Origin: Streptomyces dengpaensis
GTDB lineage: Bacteria; Actinomycetota; Actinomycetes; Streptomycetales; Streptomycetaceae
Assembly (NCBI RefSeq): GCF_002946835.1
Contig: NZ_CP026653.1
Coordinates: 28,209 to 92,208, forward strand
Direction of reading: 5' to 3'
Length of the DNA: 64,000 nucleotides
Shown here: positions 15,618-23,617 of the stretch, in pieces
How the letters are laid out: every line of letters starts with the position of its first letter
Numbering within the stretch: position 1 is the first letter of the stretch
Made by a program: the position numbers and the translations under genes
The notes under the pieces: model-generated
What the model saw: only the letters and a program-made list of their open reading frames with translations
Told to the model about the DNA's origin: nothing
Database searches by the model: none

Positions 15618-16874
15618 TCAGCTGGCAGGGCGGCCTGGCATGAGGAGGTCGTCGAACTGCTGGAATTTCTCTTCGCGGGTGCCGGTGACGGTCGCGTGCA
15701 TCACCTGGGCTGGCTGGTTGGGGTCGGGTCCGGCCTTGCGTGAGAACACCGCCGCGCACAGCGGCTGTGCGACCCCGGGGAACACGCGGGTCGGCACGGT
15801 CGGCTGCATCCCCTCCGGTGTCAGTTCGATGACCAGTCCCTGGTCGGCGGTCCGGCGCAGTGCGGCGCGCATGCCGTCGAAGGCTTGGGAGTCGAGCCAG
15901 GCGGCGGGGGAGAGGAAGGCGACGACGCCGGTGTGCAGGCGGGTTTCGAAGACACGCCACAGAGCCCAGCGCCAGAAGTAGACGTGCAGGTTGGAAAGGG
16001 CGTACTCCAGACGGCCCCGCCCGGGATAGCGGAACTCGTCGAGGCTGGGCCGCCACAGTTCGTCCGCGGCTCGTGCCTGGCCCCGGCGGGGCCTGCGGGC
16101 CTCGATCCAGGGGGCGGCTCCTTTGGCCTTGTCCTTGTACGGGGGGTTGCCGACGATCGCCAGCGGGCGAGGCGAGTTGAGGCGTCCCGCCAGTGCGGGA
16201 GGGACGTCTCCGGCGAGCGCGTCACCGACGATGATGTTGTTGTCGAGCCAGCCGATCGGCGGGAAGCCGCCGGCCTCCAGCCAGCACGCGGACTTGGCGA
16301 GGTCGACAGCGACCGGGTCGGTGTCGATGCCGTAGACGCAGGAGCGCATGACGTCGGCCGTGACGGCCTGGACGGTGAGGCGGGCGGGATTGTGGGTGCC
16401 GTACAGCAGGCCGACGTAGGCGGAGGCGAGGATGCGTGCTGCGGCGATGAGGAACACTCCGCCGCCGCACGCCGGGTCCAGCACCGAAAGGTTGAGGACG
16501 TCGGCGGGGTCGTCGTCCAGGTGCAGGTCGGTGATGGTGCTCAGGGCGGCGCGGGTCAGGGGGTGGGCGATCTGGGGCGGGGTGTACCAGGTGCCGGACG
16601 CGCTGCGGGTCTCGGAGGCGAGTAACTGCTCGCGCAGGCTGCCGAGTTCCGCCGCACCCCAGGTGGTGATGCCGTCGAGGTCCTGGAGGAGCTTGCGGAT
16701 CCGGTGCGCGGTGTCGACGGGCAGGTCGACGGGCCAGGGTTCGGCGAACCCGCGGGCGGCGGCGACCGTGTTCACCGCGAGCCGGATGATCTGGCGGTGG
16801 CCGTCGTCGCCGGGCGCTTCTGCCGCAAGAGATTCAAGGGTGCTTGCGGGGATGTTCGTACGGGGGCCGGCCAT
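15618..16874 (-). CDS. N6-adenine DNA methyltransferase-like protein
   Basis: The 418-residue product has the SAM-binding motif DPACGGGVFL (133-142) and the catalytic motif NPPY (243-246), the signature of gamma-type N6-adenine methyltransferases of the Eco57I/type I group. WYTPPQIAHPLTRA before motif I is also typical. It probably modifies plasmid DNA, for protection against host restriction. No restriction endonuclease gene is beside it, so it is likely an orphan. No separate specificity subunit or long target-recognition domain is seen. ATG 16874 has AAGGAGG about 8 bases upstream. Confidence 0.88.
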   Translation of the reverse strand: MAGPRTNIPASTLESLAAEAPGDDGHRQIIRLAVNTVAAARGFAEPWPVDLPVDTAHRIRKLLQDLDGITTWGAAELGSLREQLLASETRSASGTWYTPPQIAHPLTRAALSTITDLHLDDDPADVLNLSVLDPACGGGVFLIAAARILASAYVGLLYGTHNPARLTVQAVTADVMRSCVYGIDTDPVAVDLAKSACWLEAGGFPPIGWLDNNIIVGDALAGDVPPALAGRLNSPRPLAIVGNPPYKDKAKGAAPWIEARRPRRGQARAADELWRPSLDEFRYPGRGRLEYALSNLHVYFWRWALWRVFETRLHTGVVAFLSPAAWLDSQAFDGMRAALRRTADQGLVIELTPEGMQPTVPTRVFPGVAQPLCAAVFSRKAGPDPNQPAQVMHATVTGTREEKFQQFDDLLMPGRPAS

Positions 16875-16949
16875 GAAGGGTTCCTCCTTGTCGCAGGCCA
16901 AAGGAGCGCCGCACCCGTGTGGAAGGCGGGCACGGCGCTCGGGGTGGTG

Positions 16950-17135
16950 TTACTGGGGTGGGGTGTCGTCGGTGACCACGAGGAACTGGTCACCGACGAG
17001 GTCCATCACGACCTGGACGTCCGTGCCCTGAGCTCGTTGGGCGGCGGCGTACTCTTCCGCCGGCCACGAACCGCGGGGTGCTCCGGCGGGGAACCGCTCC
17101 AAGACGGTGCGGGACTGCGCGGTGGTCGTGGTCAT
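16950..17135 (-). CDS. Small hypothetical protein, 61 aa
   Basis: ATG 17135 (or GTG 17138) overlaps the upstream stop in the string GTGATGAC. The product carries EEYAAAQRAQGTDVQVVMDL and then VGDQFLVVTDDTP, a helix followed by two strands. The family is not recognised. It is coupled to the 156-residue gene upstream and lies just before the methyltransferase gene. Confidence 0.65.
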   Translation of the reverse strand: MTTTTAQSRTVLERFPAGAPRGSWPAEEYAAAQRAQGTDVQVVMDLVGDQFLVVTDDTPPQ

Positions 17136-17605
17136 CACGCGTCACCGCCGTTCCCGCTCTCGTGGATCTCGATCAGCGTGCCGATGGCGTCGGGGTTCTC
17201 CGCGATGCCGACCCACTGCCCTAGGGCGGTGAAGACGGGCACGGCGTCGGTGTCGGCGTCGAACACCACGACGTAGTCGCCGTACCTGTCGAGGACCATC
17301 TCCTGCAGTGCCCGCGCCGGTGCGGTGGCCAGGACCTCCAGGGCGTCGACGGTGAGCTGCGCGGCTTCGCCTGTGTCGGAGGGCTGGACCAGGGTTCCGG
17401 AGAGGTGCAGCAGGTCGCCGGGCTGTATCTCGGTGAGGAGCGCATAGGCGATGCGGGGCTCTTCAGTCGTGCAGGAGAACACCGTGTCGTCCTCGGGGTC
17501 GTCGGTGGGTGAGGAGATCACCTCGAACCGGGCAGTTCCCGGGCAGGTGCCGGGGGTGGGGACGGCGTAGAGGAAGCCGTCGATGGTGAGGGGCTTGGTG
17601 TCCAT
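17135..17605 (-). CDS. Hypothetical protein, 156 aa, OB-fold-like
   Basis: The start overlaps the upstream stop (TGATG). The middle reads as an OB-like strand series (ARFEVISSPTDD, GDLLHLSGTLVQP, AQLTVDALEVLAT), followed by YGDYVVVFDADTD. Similar short proteins in Streptomyces plasmids are uncharacterised. Because it is coupled to an Lsr2-like gene, a nucleic-acid-related role is conceivable but unproven. Confidence 0.7.
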   Translation of the reverse strand: MDTKPLTIDGFLYAVPTPGTCPGTARFEVISSPTDDPEDDTVFSCTTEEPRIAYALLTEIQPGDLLHLSGTLVQPSDTGEAAQLTVDALEVLATAPARALQEMVLDRYGDYVVVFDADTDAVPVFTALGQWVGIAENPDAIGTLIEIHESGNGGDA

Positions 17606-18489
17606 CAGCTCGCCGCCGCCAGGTTGGTGGTGCGGTGGGCGGCGTCGTACGCGTCCATGACCTTCTTGGCCGGGTTGCCCCGGTCGGCGACCTGGTGGCC
17701 GTTGGCCCGTGCCCAGGTCCGGATCGCGGCCAGTTCCTCCGAGCTGCGCTTGCCGTTGGGCTCCGGGGCAGCGGCCACGGCGGTGGTGGTGGCCTGGTCC
17801 TCGGTGGCGGCGCGGCCGCCGGTCTTCACCTGGCGCAGCTGTGCCTGCGCGGCCTCCAGTTCGGCCCTGGCGTTGGCGACTCGCTGCTCTGCCGCGCGTT
17901 GTGCGGCGTCGGCGGTACGGCGTTCGGTCAGCTCGGTGAGGTCGCTGCGGACGCGGGCGGCCCGGTTGCGGATGGTGGCGGCCGGGTGGTTCTCCGCCCA
18001 CGCGAGCAGGGCCTCGATCTGGTCGGCGTCCATCGTGTTGTCGGGTGCCGGGACGTCCGTCTCCGGGGTGCCGGTGCTGTCCTGCGTGTCCGCGTCGGTG
18101 GCGGGCAGTCCGGCGTTCTGGAGGGCGTCGGCGATTCCGGCGTGCTGGACGGCGTCGGCGAGTTCGCTCTCCGACAGTCCGAGGGTGTCGCGGACGCGCT
18201 CGGGGCTGTCGCCGTTGTTGAGCATGGAGGCGGCGGTGGCGGTGAAGGCGTTGGCGGGCATCGGGTCTCCGGGCGTCGGGGTGTCGTCGGGGGTGGTGAG
18301 GTGGGGGAGTAGGCGTACGAGGTCGTCTTCGTCGCAGGGCAGTCCGAGCGCGCCCAAGAGGTCGGCGAGGTCGTCCTTGTCGCGGGCCTGGTGGGCGACC
18401 ACCAGGGAGGCAGCAGCGCTCTGTCCGCTGCCGAGGGGGGTGAGTTCGAGGGCCTCGGCTTCGAGGGCCTCTTTCTGGTCGGTGAACAT
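17605..18489 (-). CDS. Lsr2-like C-terminal DNA-binding domain protein
   Basis: The 294-residue product ends with IRTWARANGHQVADRGNPAK, which matches the DNA-binding domain of Lsr2, the actinobacterial xenogeneic silencer. The usual minor-groove RGR loop reads RGN here. The usual N-terminal Lsr2 dimer domain is replaced by about 240 residues, including an HTH-like segment (PERVRDTLGLSESELADAV) and a coiled coil (about 190-235). A GGAGG lies 7 bases before ATG 18489. It may silence or bridge plasmid DNA, or bind other targets given the altered loop. Domain assignment is by eye. Confidence 0.75.
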   Translation of the reverse strand: MFTDQKEALEAEALELTPLGSGQSAAASLVVAHQARDKDDLADLLGALGLPCDEDDLVRLLPHLTTPDDTPTPGDPMPANAFTATAASMLNNGDSPERVRDTLGLSESELADAVQHAGIADALQNAGLPATDADTQDSTGTPETDVPAPDNTMDADQIEALLAWAENHPAATIRNRAARVRSDLTELTERRTADAAQRAAEQRVANARAELEAAQAQLRQVKTGGRAATEDQATTTAVAAAPEPNGKRSSEELAAIRTWARANGHQVADRGNPAKKVMDAYDAAHRTTNLAAAS

Positions 18490-18500
18490 GACCGGCCCTC

Positions 18501-18674
18501 CTACGCGGCGGTGGTGCGGGGCTTGCGTTGCGCGAGGTCCAGGAGCTCGCGGTTGCGCTTCTTCTGGGCGTCGGTGAGCGGCCGGGCCTTCGCGCCGTGG
18601 CGATGCCAGAGCGGGGACGCGGGCGGCTCGGGGTAGGCGAGGGCGTGGTCGACCTCGCGTGGGGTGCTGCTCAA
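18501..18674 (-). CDS. Small basic protein, 57 aa, TTG start
   Basis: TTG 18674 follows GGAGG with about 5 bases spacing. The product reads SSTPREVDHALAYPEPPA near its start and ends in a basic helix (TDAQKKRNRELLDLAQRK). It stops 12 bases before the Lsr2-like gene start. No family is recognised. The ribosome binding site and codon pattern support it as real. Confidence 0.65.
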   Translation of the reverse strand: MSSTPREVDHALAYPEPPASPLWHRHGAKARPLTDAQKKRNRELLDLAQRKPRTTAA

Positions 18675-18697
18675 AGGAGCCTCCAGATGGAGGGAGT

Positions 18698-18985
18698 TCA
18701 GGCGTGGTCGTCGCCTTGGCCCTTGGACTTGGGCTTGGCGTCGGAGGCGAACCGCCCGAGGCGGGCCTCAACGGGGTTGGCGGTGATCCAGTCCTCGGCG
18801 CACGCCTTGTGCACGGGCTCCCCGGAGTGGGAGCGCATGGGCGTGGGCCTGCCGCACAGTGCGCAGGAGCGGTCCTGCCAGCGGTCGAAGTGCTGGTTGT
18901 CGCGCCAGTCGAGAAGTTCACCGGGAGCCGGGATCAGGCCCGGCTCGAACTGTGGCTTCTCTTTCTTGCGTCCCGTGCGGGTCAC
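18698..18985 (-). CDS. Small zinc-binding-like protein, 95 aa
   Basis: GTG 18985 overlaps the upstream ASCH gene stop (GTGA). The protein has CALCGRPTPMRSHSGEPVHKAC in its middle: a CxxC followed by His and Cys about 15-18 residues later, fitting a treble-clef or HNH-like zinc site. The ends are basic. No HNH catalytic residues are clear. Function is unknown. Confidence 0.7.
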   Translation of the reverse strand: MTRTGRKKEKPQFEPGLIPAPGELLDWRDNQHFDRWQDRSCALCGRPTPMRSHSGEPVHKACAEDWITANPVEARLGRFASDAKPKSKGQGDDHA

Positions 18986-19425
18986 GGCCGGAAGTCGGGC
19001 AGCTGCTGGAAGACGTGCGTCAGCAGGTCCGGCTTCGGCTTCCAGGCCGGGAGCGCGCCCGTGGCGGGCACGGGCAGGGCGAGCTCCTGGACGTCGGCGA
19101 AGACCAGGTGGTGCCCGCCGCGCTGCGCCCAGGGACTGGTGCATTTCTCGGGCCCCTGGTCGGGGTGGCAGCCGGTGAGGCGGGCGACGCCGATGACCGC
19201 GCCCAGGTGCAGTTCGCGGCCTCGGATCGCGGTGGCGACCAGCGGGTCGCGCAGGGCGGGGCGCTCCAGCTTCAGCCCGGCGTGGATCAGGATCCAGCCG
19301 CCTTGCCACGGCCAGTTCACGGGCCTGTTCTCCGGGTTCTTCCCGGCGAGGATGCAGGTCGCCCAGGGCTGGCGGATCGTGATGCCGCGGATCCAGTCGC
19401 CCTCGGGCAGGGTGGCGATGCTCAC
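18982..19425 (-). CDS. ASCH-domain-like protein
   Basis: The 147-residue product has IRGITIRQPWATCILAGKN and ENRPVNWPWQGGWILIHAG, the early-strand pattern of ASCH domains. A later block LGAVIGVARLTGC follows, as does the conserved W-A-x-R-G-G-H-H region. ASCH proteins are PUA-like beta barrels that bind or hydrolyse modified nucleosides and RNA. The GTG start overlaps the stop of a 21-residue leader frame. Its place among nucleotide-related genes (deoxyribosyltransferase-like, kinase) is consistent. Confidence 0.8.
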   Translation of the reverse strand: MSIATLPEGDWIRGITIRQPWATCILAGKNPENRPVNWPWQGGWILIHAGLKLERPALRDPLVATAIRGRELHLGAVIGVARLTGCHPDQGPEKCTSPWAQRGGHHLVFADVQELALPVPATGALPAWKPKPDLLTHVFQQLPDFRP

Positions 19426-19487
19426 GTGGCTCGCCCCCACAGTGCGCGCTGCCCGATTCGGGCCTGAACGCGCAGGACGGAGTCCAT
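19422..19487 (-). CDS. Short leader ORF, 21 aa, overlapping the ASCH gene
   Basis: ATG 19487 follows GAGGGAGA with about 8 bases spacing, better than anything before the ASCH start. The frame encodes MDSVLRVQARIGQRALWGRA plus one residue. It stops at a TGA overlapping the ASCH GTG. This suggests the leader delivers ribosomes to the ASCH gene by coupling. The peptide itself may have no function. Confidence 0.5.
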   Translation of the reverse strand: MDSVLRVQARIGQRALWGRAT

Positions 19488-19576
19488 ACTTGGGATCTCC
19501 CTCTCGTCTCGTACGGGATGGATGGCCCGGGGCGGGCGGTTGGTTTGGACGCCTTGTCGTCCGTCCCGGGGTGTAG

Positions 19577-19888
19577 CTACAGCTCGAAGTCACCGTCGTC
19601 GGCGAGGCGGCTCAAGCTGTACGGGGTGTTCCATTGGCCGACAGTCGCGGCGGGCCAGTCGAGCTCCCAGCCGGGCCGGTAGCCGCGGGCTCCCCAGCCG
19701 TCCGGCCGGTTGCCGGGAATCTCGAGTCCGGCCTCCTGCGTGGCGCGTGCCGCGTCGTAGACCTCGTGCGCGATCCGTACGGCGGCGCTGCGGCTGTCGG
19801 CGGGGCCGGCGAAGACGTGCACACCGCTCAGGCCGGGCTGGACGGTGCTCCTTATCGGGACGTCGACCTCGAAGTAAGGCAGGCCCAT
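19577..19888 (-). CDS. Hypothetical protein, 103 aa
   Basis: ATG 19888 (MGLPYFEVDV) has AAGGGAG 9 bases upstream. The product has a VHVFAGPADSRSAAVRIA stretch, then a Trp/Gly-rich part (DGWGARGYRPGWELDWPAA), then SLSRLADDGDFEL. It is acidic and probably globular. No family is recognised. Confidence 0.7.
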   Translation of the reverse strand: MGLPYFEVDVPIRSTVQPGLSGVHVFAGPADSRSAAVRIAHEVYDAARATQEAGLEIPGNRPDGWGARGYRPGWELDWPAATVGQWNTPYSLSRLADDGDFEL

Positions 19889-19996
19889 GACGTCCATCTC
19901 CCTTCGTTCATCTCGTGGTTGAGGGGCCACTGCGACCGCCCCGGCCCCGGCGATTGCGGGGTCCGGGGCGGCACAGAGTGCGCTCAACGCGCGGGG

Positions 19997-20284
19997 TCAG
20001 CGAGTGGCTTCGACGGCGTTGCGCAGATGGGTGCGCGCCTGCGCCAGCAGCTCACGCTGGTCGTCTCCGGGGCCGTTCAGCGCCTCGGTGAGGTGGACGA
20101 CTGCGTCGTCCAGGTCCACGCCGGCGGGGTTGAGGACGTCACGGACGCGTGCGACCAGGTCGATGAACTCGTTCGGCGACGGGTCGTGTGGTGCGTCCTC
20201 GGAGATGAGGGCGGCGAGATCCCGGGTGAAGCAGGCGCTGAGCGCGGCGAACGTGTTCTTGGTGGGCTGGGCGGGAACGGCCAC
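19997..20284 (-). CDS. Small helical protein, 95 aa
   Basis: GTG 20284 follows AAGGAGG with 4-5 bases spacing. The sequence is acidic and almost entirely helical (FAALSACFTRDLAALISED, FIDLVARVRDVLNPAG, AQARTHLRNAVEATR). No cysteine pairs or membrane segments are seen. The function is unknown. The next gene has a similar size and helical character. Confidence 0.7.
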   Translation of the reverse strand: MAVPAQPTKNTFAALSACFTRDLAALISEDAPHDPSPNEFIDLVARVRDVLNPAGVDLDDAVVHLTEALNGPGDDQRELLAQARTHLRNAVEATR

Positions 20285-20374
20285 AAGGCCTCCTTGGTAG
20301 TCGAGCTGGAGGGTGATGGGCCGCCTGGGGCCCGGCGGCCGTGTGGACGGTGCTGCTCGGTCGTCGCCGCGGGG

Positions 20375-20692
20375 TCAGTCGCCGACCATGCCGCGGAACT
20401 CCTGCGTCATCTCCTGGACGACGGGCGCGAGGAGTTTGTCGGCCTTGCGCAGGAACACGGTGCGCTCGTTGTCGTCGGTTGAGAGGTGGGCCTCGTGGAG
20501 GAAGGCCGAAGCGGTCCTCACGTCTTCGTGACCGTCGATGCCGGCCAATGAGAAGTTGCGGGCCGCAGTGCCGAGCTGATCGGCGAGGGTGCCGATGTCG
20601 GTGGCCTGGTCCTTGTCCTTCTCTGCGACGTAGGCGGTGTCGGCGGCGTAGCGGCGGATGAGGTCGTCGGCGGTGATCGTGGCGGTGGTCAT
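20375..20692 (-). CDS. Small helical protein, 105 aa
   Basis: ATG 20692 has TAGGAGA about 6 bases upstream. The product is acidic and helical (TADDLIRRYAADTAYVAEKD, VFLRKADKLLAPVVQEMTQE). It starts 10 bases after the upstream gene's stop, so co-transcription is likely. No family is recognised. Confidence 0.7.
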   Translation of the reverse strand: MTTATITADDLIRRYAADTAYVAEKDKDQATDIGTLADQLGTAARNFSLAGIDGHEDVRTASAFLHEAHLSTDDNERTVFLRKADKLLAPVVQEMTQEFRGMVGD

Positions 20693-20702
20693 CTGGGTTC
20701 TC

Positions 20703-21065
20703 CTACTCGGGAGCTCGGGCCGTCGCGTTCGACGGCGAAGAGTCGGGCTGTGGGGTGTTCTTGCCGGGTACGGCCGGGGGCGGGACTGACTGTGTGTCGC
20801 CTCCCGTGCGGTGCTGCCGGTCGGCGAGGGCCAGGAATTCGAATCCGAGGTCCGGCGCGGACAGGATCGTGCGGAGGATCGAGGCGAAGCCGTCGCGCTC
20901 GATGGGGTTGAGGCGGTCCCACACGGCGTGTGCGTCGGTGTGGACGCCTACGGCCTGGAGGTAGGCCTCTTCCGTGGTGACGGTGTACGTGGCTCCACAC
21001 CGGCCGCACCGGTAGGTGGCCTGGTCCCAGCCGGAAGCAGATCCGAGAGTGGGCTCGGTGGTCAT
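20703..21065 (-). CDS. Hypothetical protein with a CxxC ribbon, 120 aa
   Basis: The start overlaps the kinase-like gene's stop (ATGA). CGRCGATY near residue 20 is one half of a zinc ribbon; the second pair is missing. A helical part (EEAYLQAVGVHTDAHAVWDR) follows, then a Pro/Ser-rich tail. Translational coupling suggests it works with the kinase-like protein. The function is unknown. Confidence 0.7.
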   Translation of the reverse strand: MTTEPTLGSASGWDQATYRCGRCGATYTVTTEEAYLQAVGVHTDAHAVWDRLNPIERDGFASILRTILSAPDLGFEFLALADRQHRTGGDTQSVPPPAVPGKNTPQPDSSPSNATARAPE

Positions 21066-22012
21066 CCGCGGGCGGCCTCCAGCGCCTGTGCGGCGTGGTC
21101 GTCGGCCTCCTGGTCGACGTCGTCGAAGCTGCCGTGGACGGTGCAGACGATGTCCTCGTGGTTGTCCAACTGGCCGGTGAGCGCGCGGTGCAGGCAGCCG
21201 ATGCTCCAGGCCGGCGCCCACGCATAGCCGCCGCACTCGGGGTCGAACGGGCAGGGCACCATGACGTCGAAGCCGTAGTCGCCCTCTCCGTCGACGTCGG
21301 TGCGCAGGGCGAGGGTGAGGTACAGCTGACCGAGGCGGATCTCCGCGACCCGGTCGCCGCCCGCGACGTCGGAGCCGTCCTTCCACTGCCACAGGGGCAG
21401 GATCTCGGGGCCGAAGACGCGGCGGACCAGGAGCAGGTCGCCCAGGCCGTCGCCGCCGTCCAGTCCAAGGTCGGCGCTGCGGGCCTCGCTCAGGCGGCGC
21501 AGGTACGGCTCCAGCCGGTTGAGGCCCCCAACGAAGAAAGTCTCGTTGAAGCCCTCAGCCCGCAGCGACTGGACCGAGTGGACCATCGCCTTGTGCTGGG
21601 TGCGGACGGTGTCCTCGGGCACGCGCCGGTTGTCCGGGCGGCCGTCCTGCCGGGCGATGCAGAGCGAGAGGGGCGTCGCGACGATGACCGCGATGGTCGG
21701 CATCCCGTGCCGCTTCGCGGCCATGACCAGGTCGACCCGTACCGGCTGTTCGAGATTGGTCGCGTCGATCACCGTGTTCAGCTTCCGGGCCATCCGGCGT
21801 TCCAGGATGAGCTTGAGAACGTCAGCGGCGTCGCCTGTGGCGTCCTGGCAGCCCGGATCGTCGCTGATAACGCCGCGCAGGCCATCGAGCGAGAGGACCT
21901 GGGAGGCGGGCCAGGTGCTGGCCAGCGTCGTCTTCCCCGCTCCAGAGGCACCGATCAGCACGATCAGGGCGTTGTCCGGCAGCTCCGGGTACTGCGGCAT
22001 CGGCGCGGTCAT
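21062..22012 (-). CDS. P-loop kinase, polynucleotide-kinase-like
   Basis: The 316-residue product has a Walker A GASGAGKTT (21-29), LSLDGLRGVISDD after it, DATNLEQPVRVDLVMAAKRHG in the middle and RVPEDTVRTQHKAMV. This is the order found in the kinase domain of T4 polynucleotide kinase and bacterial Pnkp proteins. Such kinases phosphorylate 5' ends of RNA or DNA. A second, strand-rich C-terminal half (about 190-316) is unlike Pnkp phosphatase or ligase domains and is unassigned. It overlaps both neighbours by ATGA. Confidence 0.8.
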   Translation of the reverse strand: MTAPMPQYPELPDNALIVLIGASGAGKTTLASTWPASQVLSLDGLRGVISDDPGCQDATGDAADVLKLILERRMARKLNTVIDATNLEQPVRVDLVMAAKRHGMPTIAVIVATPLSLCIARQDGRPDNRRVPEDTVRTQHKAMVHSVQSLRAEGFNETFFVGGLNRLEPYLRRLSEARSADLGLDGGDGLGDLLLVRRVFGPEILPLWQWKDGSDVAGGDRVAEIRLGQLYLTLALRTDVDGEGDYGFDVMVPCPFDPECGGYAWAPAWSIGCLHRALTGQLDNHEDIVCTVHGSFDDVDQEADDHAAQALEAARG

Positions 22013-22359
22013 TCGAAGTCTCCTTGCGGGTGGAGGGAGTTGGCAGCCCAGATGAGGCGCTGCCCGGCGTTGTCGGTGATCAGGGTGGCGGCCTCGTGCA
22101 GCGGGCATGAGGCGTCGCCGTCGCGGTCGGGCTCGATGCGTTCGGCTCGCTTCGCGGCGGCGGTGAGCAGCTGCGCGACGGACGCCATGAACCCGCCGGG
22201 CGGGTCGGTGTCCTCGCTCAACTCGCGCAGGATCTCGGCGAGCTCCGCCGGGTCGACGTCGTCGGCGCTCAGGTCGTCCTCGATCTGCTGGAGGGCGAGC
22301 TGGGCGATCGCGGCGGAGGCACGGACGCGGTCGATGCGCGTACGGGTCTGCGCGGTCAC
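22009..22359 (-). CDS. Small helical protein, 116 aa
   Basis: GTG 22359 overlaps the upstream stop (GTGA), and its stop overlaps the kinase start (ATGA), so it is locked into the operon. The product is helical and acidic (AAIAQLALQQIEDDLSADD, PAELAEILRELSEDT), with SCPLHEAATLI later. No family is recognised. Confidence 0.7.
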   Translation of the reverse strand: MTAQTRTRIDRVRASAAIAQLALQQIEDDLSADDVDPAELAEILRELSEDTDPPGGFMASVAQLLTAAAKRAERIEPDRDGDASCPLHEAATLITDNAGQRLIWAANSLHPQGDFE

Positions 22360-22940
22360 CGGCGGCCGCCGGGGCGGGTGGTGAGCCACGTGGTGACGGC
22401 GGCGGCGCCGACACCGATGCCCCGGTGCAGGGCCGCGTCCAGCTCCATCCACGCGCTGCCCGGCCCGGTGAGCTCCGAGGTGGCCTTGCCGTCGTCGTCG
22501 ACGCGGGCGGCCTTGCAGTGCTCGATGTAGCCGGTCTTGTTGGTCTTCTTCGCCAGCCACAGCAGCAGCGCGCCGCGGTCGATCGCGGCGTGCGTCCCGG
22601 CGTTGATGGCCGCGCCGGCGAGCAGCGCGGTGGGCGTGACGCGGTAGCCGAACGCGCGGGTGATCGCGATGGTCGCCCCGAGCTGCACAGCGGTGTAGGA
22701 CGCGACGTGGCAGGCCACGGCACGCCTGCCGAGGGCGCTGGCGGTCATGGTCGGGCGGGTGGAGTCCGGGTCGGCGGGGGTGCCGTCGGCGTGGACCAGG
22801 TCCTCGCCGTACAGCCGCTTCCGCGACGCCGTTTTCGATCCCTGGACCCAGTGGTCACAGGCGGGGTGCAGCTCGCCGAAGGTGGCCAGCAGCGTGCCGA
22901 ACAGGGCCAGGCGCTCGGTGGTGAGGGGCAGACGGGGCAT
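22356..22940 (-). CDS. DUF3307-like membrane protein, 194 aa
   Basis: ATG 22940 has AGGAGA 8 bases upstream. The N-terminal part reads FGTLLATFGELHPACDHWVQ, then comes GRRAVACHVASYTAVQLGATIAI, followed by hydrophobic segments at about 100-125. The H-x-x-x-D-x-x-Q plus GRR-x-x-x-x-H-V pattern resembles DUF3307-type membrane proteins that appear on actinobacterial plasmids. The role is unknown. It heads the coupled group running down to 20703. Confidence 0.65.
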   Translation of the reverse strand: MPRLPLTTERLALFGTLLATFGELHPACDHWVQGSKTASRKRLYGEDLVHADGTPADPDSTRPTMTASALGRRAVACHVASYTAVQLGATIAITRAFGYRVTPTALLAGAAINAGTHAAIDRGALLLWLAKKTNKTGYIEHCKAARVDDDGKATSELTGPGSAWMELDAALHRGIGVGAAAVTTWLTTRPGGRR

Positions 22941-22980
22941 GCTGGAGTTCTCCTGATCTCGTAGAGAGTGAAGGGGAGTT

Positions 22981-23017
22981 GGGGCGGCTGGCGCGGTACG
23001 AGCGCGCCAGCCGCCCC
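22981..23017. terminator. Hairpin terminator, 15-bp perfect stem
   Basis: GGGGCGGCTGGCGCG pairs perfectly with 23003-23017 around a 7-base loop. It lies between the 163-residue gene and the next minus-strand gene. There is no long T run, as is usual in Streptomyces. Confidence 0.75.
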
Positions 23018-23026
23018 TTCGCGCTG

Positions 23027-23518
23027 TCACGGTCGGGCGTCGCCCCAGGCGCGCAGACGGCGCTGGCTGTCGCAGTCGGGCCAGCCGCTGTCGTGCGGGA
23101 AGCGGCCGCCGGTGGCGCGCAGGTCGGTGAGGACCTGCAGGAGGTCGCGCTCGCCGTCCAGGACGGTGTCGACGTATCCGTTTCCGCAGGTGCAGGGCGC
23201 GATGAGGGTGAGGACGTCCTGCTCCTGGTCGTCGTCGCTGGAGTGGTGCAGCCACAGGCCGCCGTCCAGGTAGGCGACGGCGCTCGGCTCCAGCACGGCG
23301 CCCGGCACGGCGGGCCGGCCGGACCAGTCGTCGTCGTCCAGGGCCTTGCCGAGGGTGTCGGGGTAGGCGTTCCAGACGTGGTCCAGGGCGGCTGTTTCGG
23401 CGTTGTCGCGCTGTTCGTCCTCGCCCTGCACGCCGATCTCAAGGGCGATGTCGAAGAGGAGGGCGAGCGGTGAGTCCGCGCCGGCGGCGACGGTGGGCGG
23501 GGTGAGGGTCTCGGTCAT
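23027..23518 (-). CDS. Hypothetical protein, 163 aa
   Basis: The product is acidic, with LALLFDIALEIGVQGEDEQ early, AYLDGGLWLHHSSDDDQ in the middle and a CTCGNGYVDTVL segment. No membrane segment is seen. The CTCGNG pair might bind metal with later CD residues, but this is weak. It is bounded by hairpins at 22981-23017 and about 23568-23605, so it may be a single-gene unit. The family is not recognised. Confidence 0.7.
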   Translation of the reverse strand: MTETLTPPTVAAGADSPLALLFDIALEIGVQGEDEQRDNAETAALDHVWNAYPDTLGKALDDDDWSGRPAVPGAVLEPSAVAYLDGGLWLHHSSDDDQEQDVLTLIAPCTCGNGYVDTVLDGERDLLQVLTDLRATGGRFPHDSGWPDCDSQRRLRAWGDARP

Positions 23519-23617
23519 GTGCGGCTCCTTCGGGGTTTTCGGAGCGACCGGGCTGTCCGGTCCTCCGCACCGCCCCGGCCAGCGCTTGTCAGCTGGTCGG
23601 GGCAGCACGGGGATCCG

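Noticed and set aside
15618..16874. Complete restriction-modification, BREX or DISARM system
   Set aside because: Only a methyltransferase is seen; no endonuclease, PglZ, BrxC/L or DrmA-like gene is nearby.
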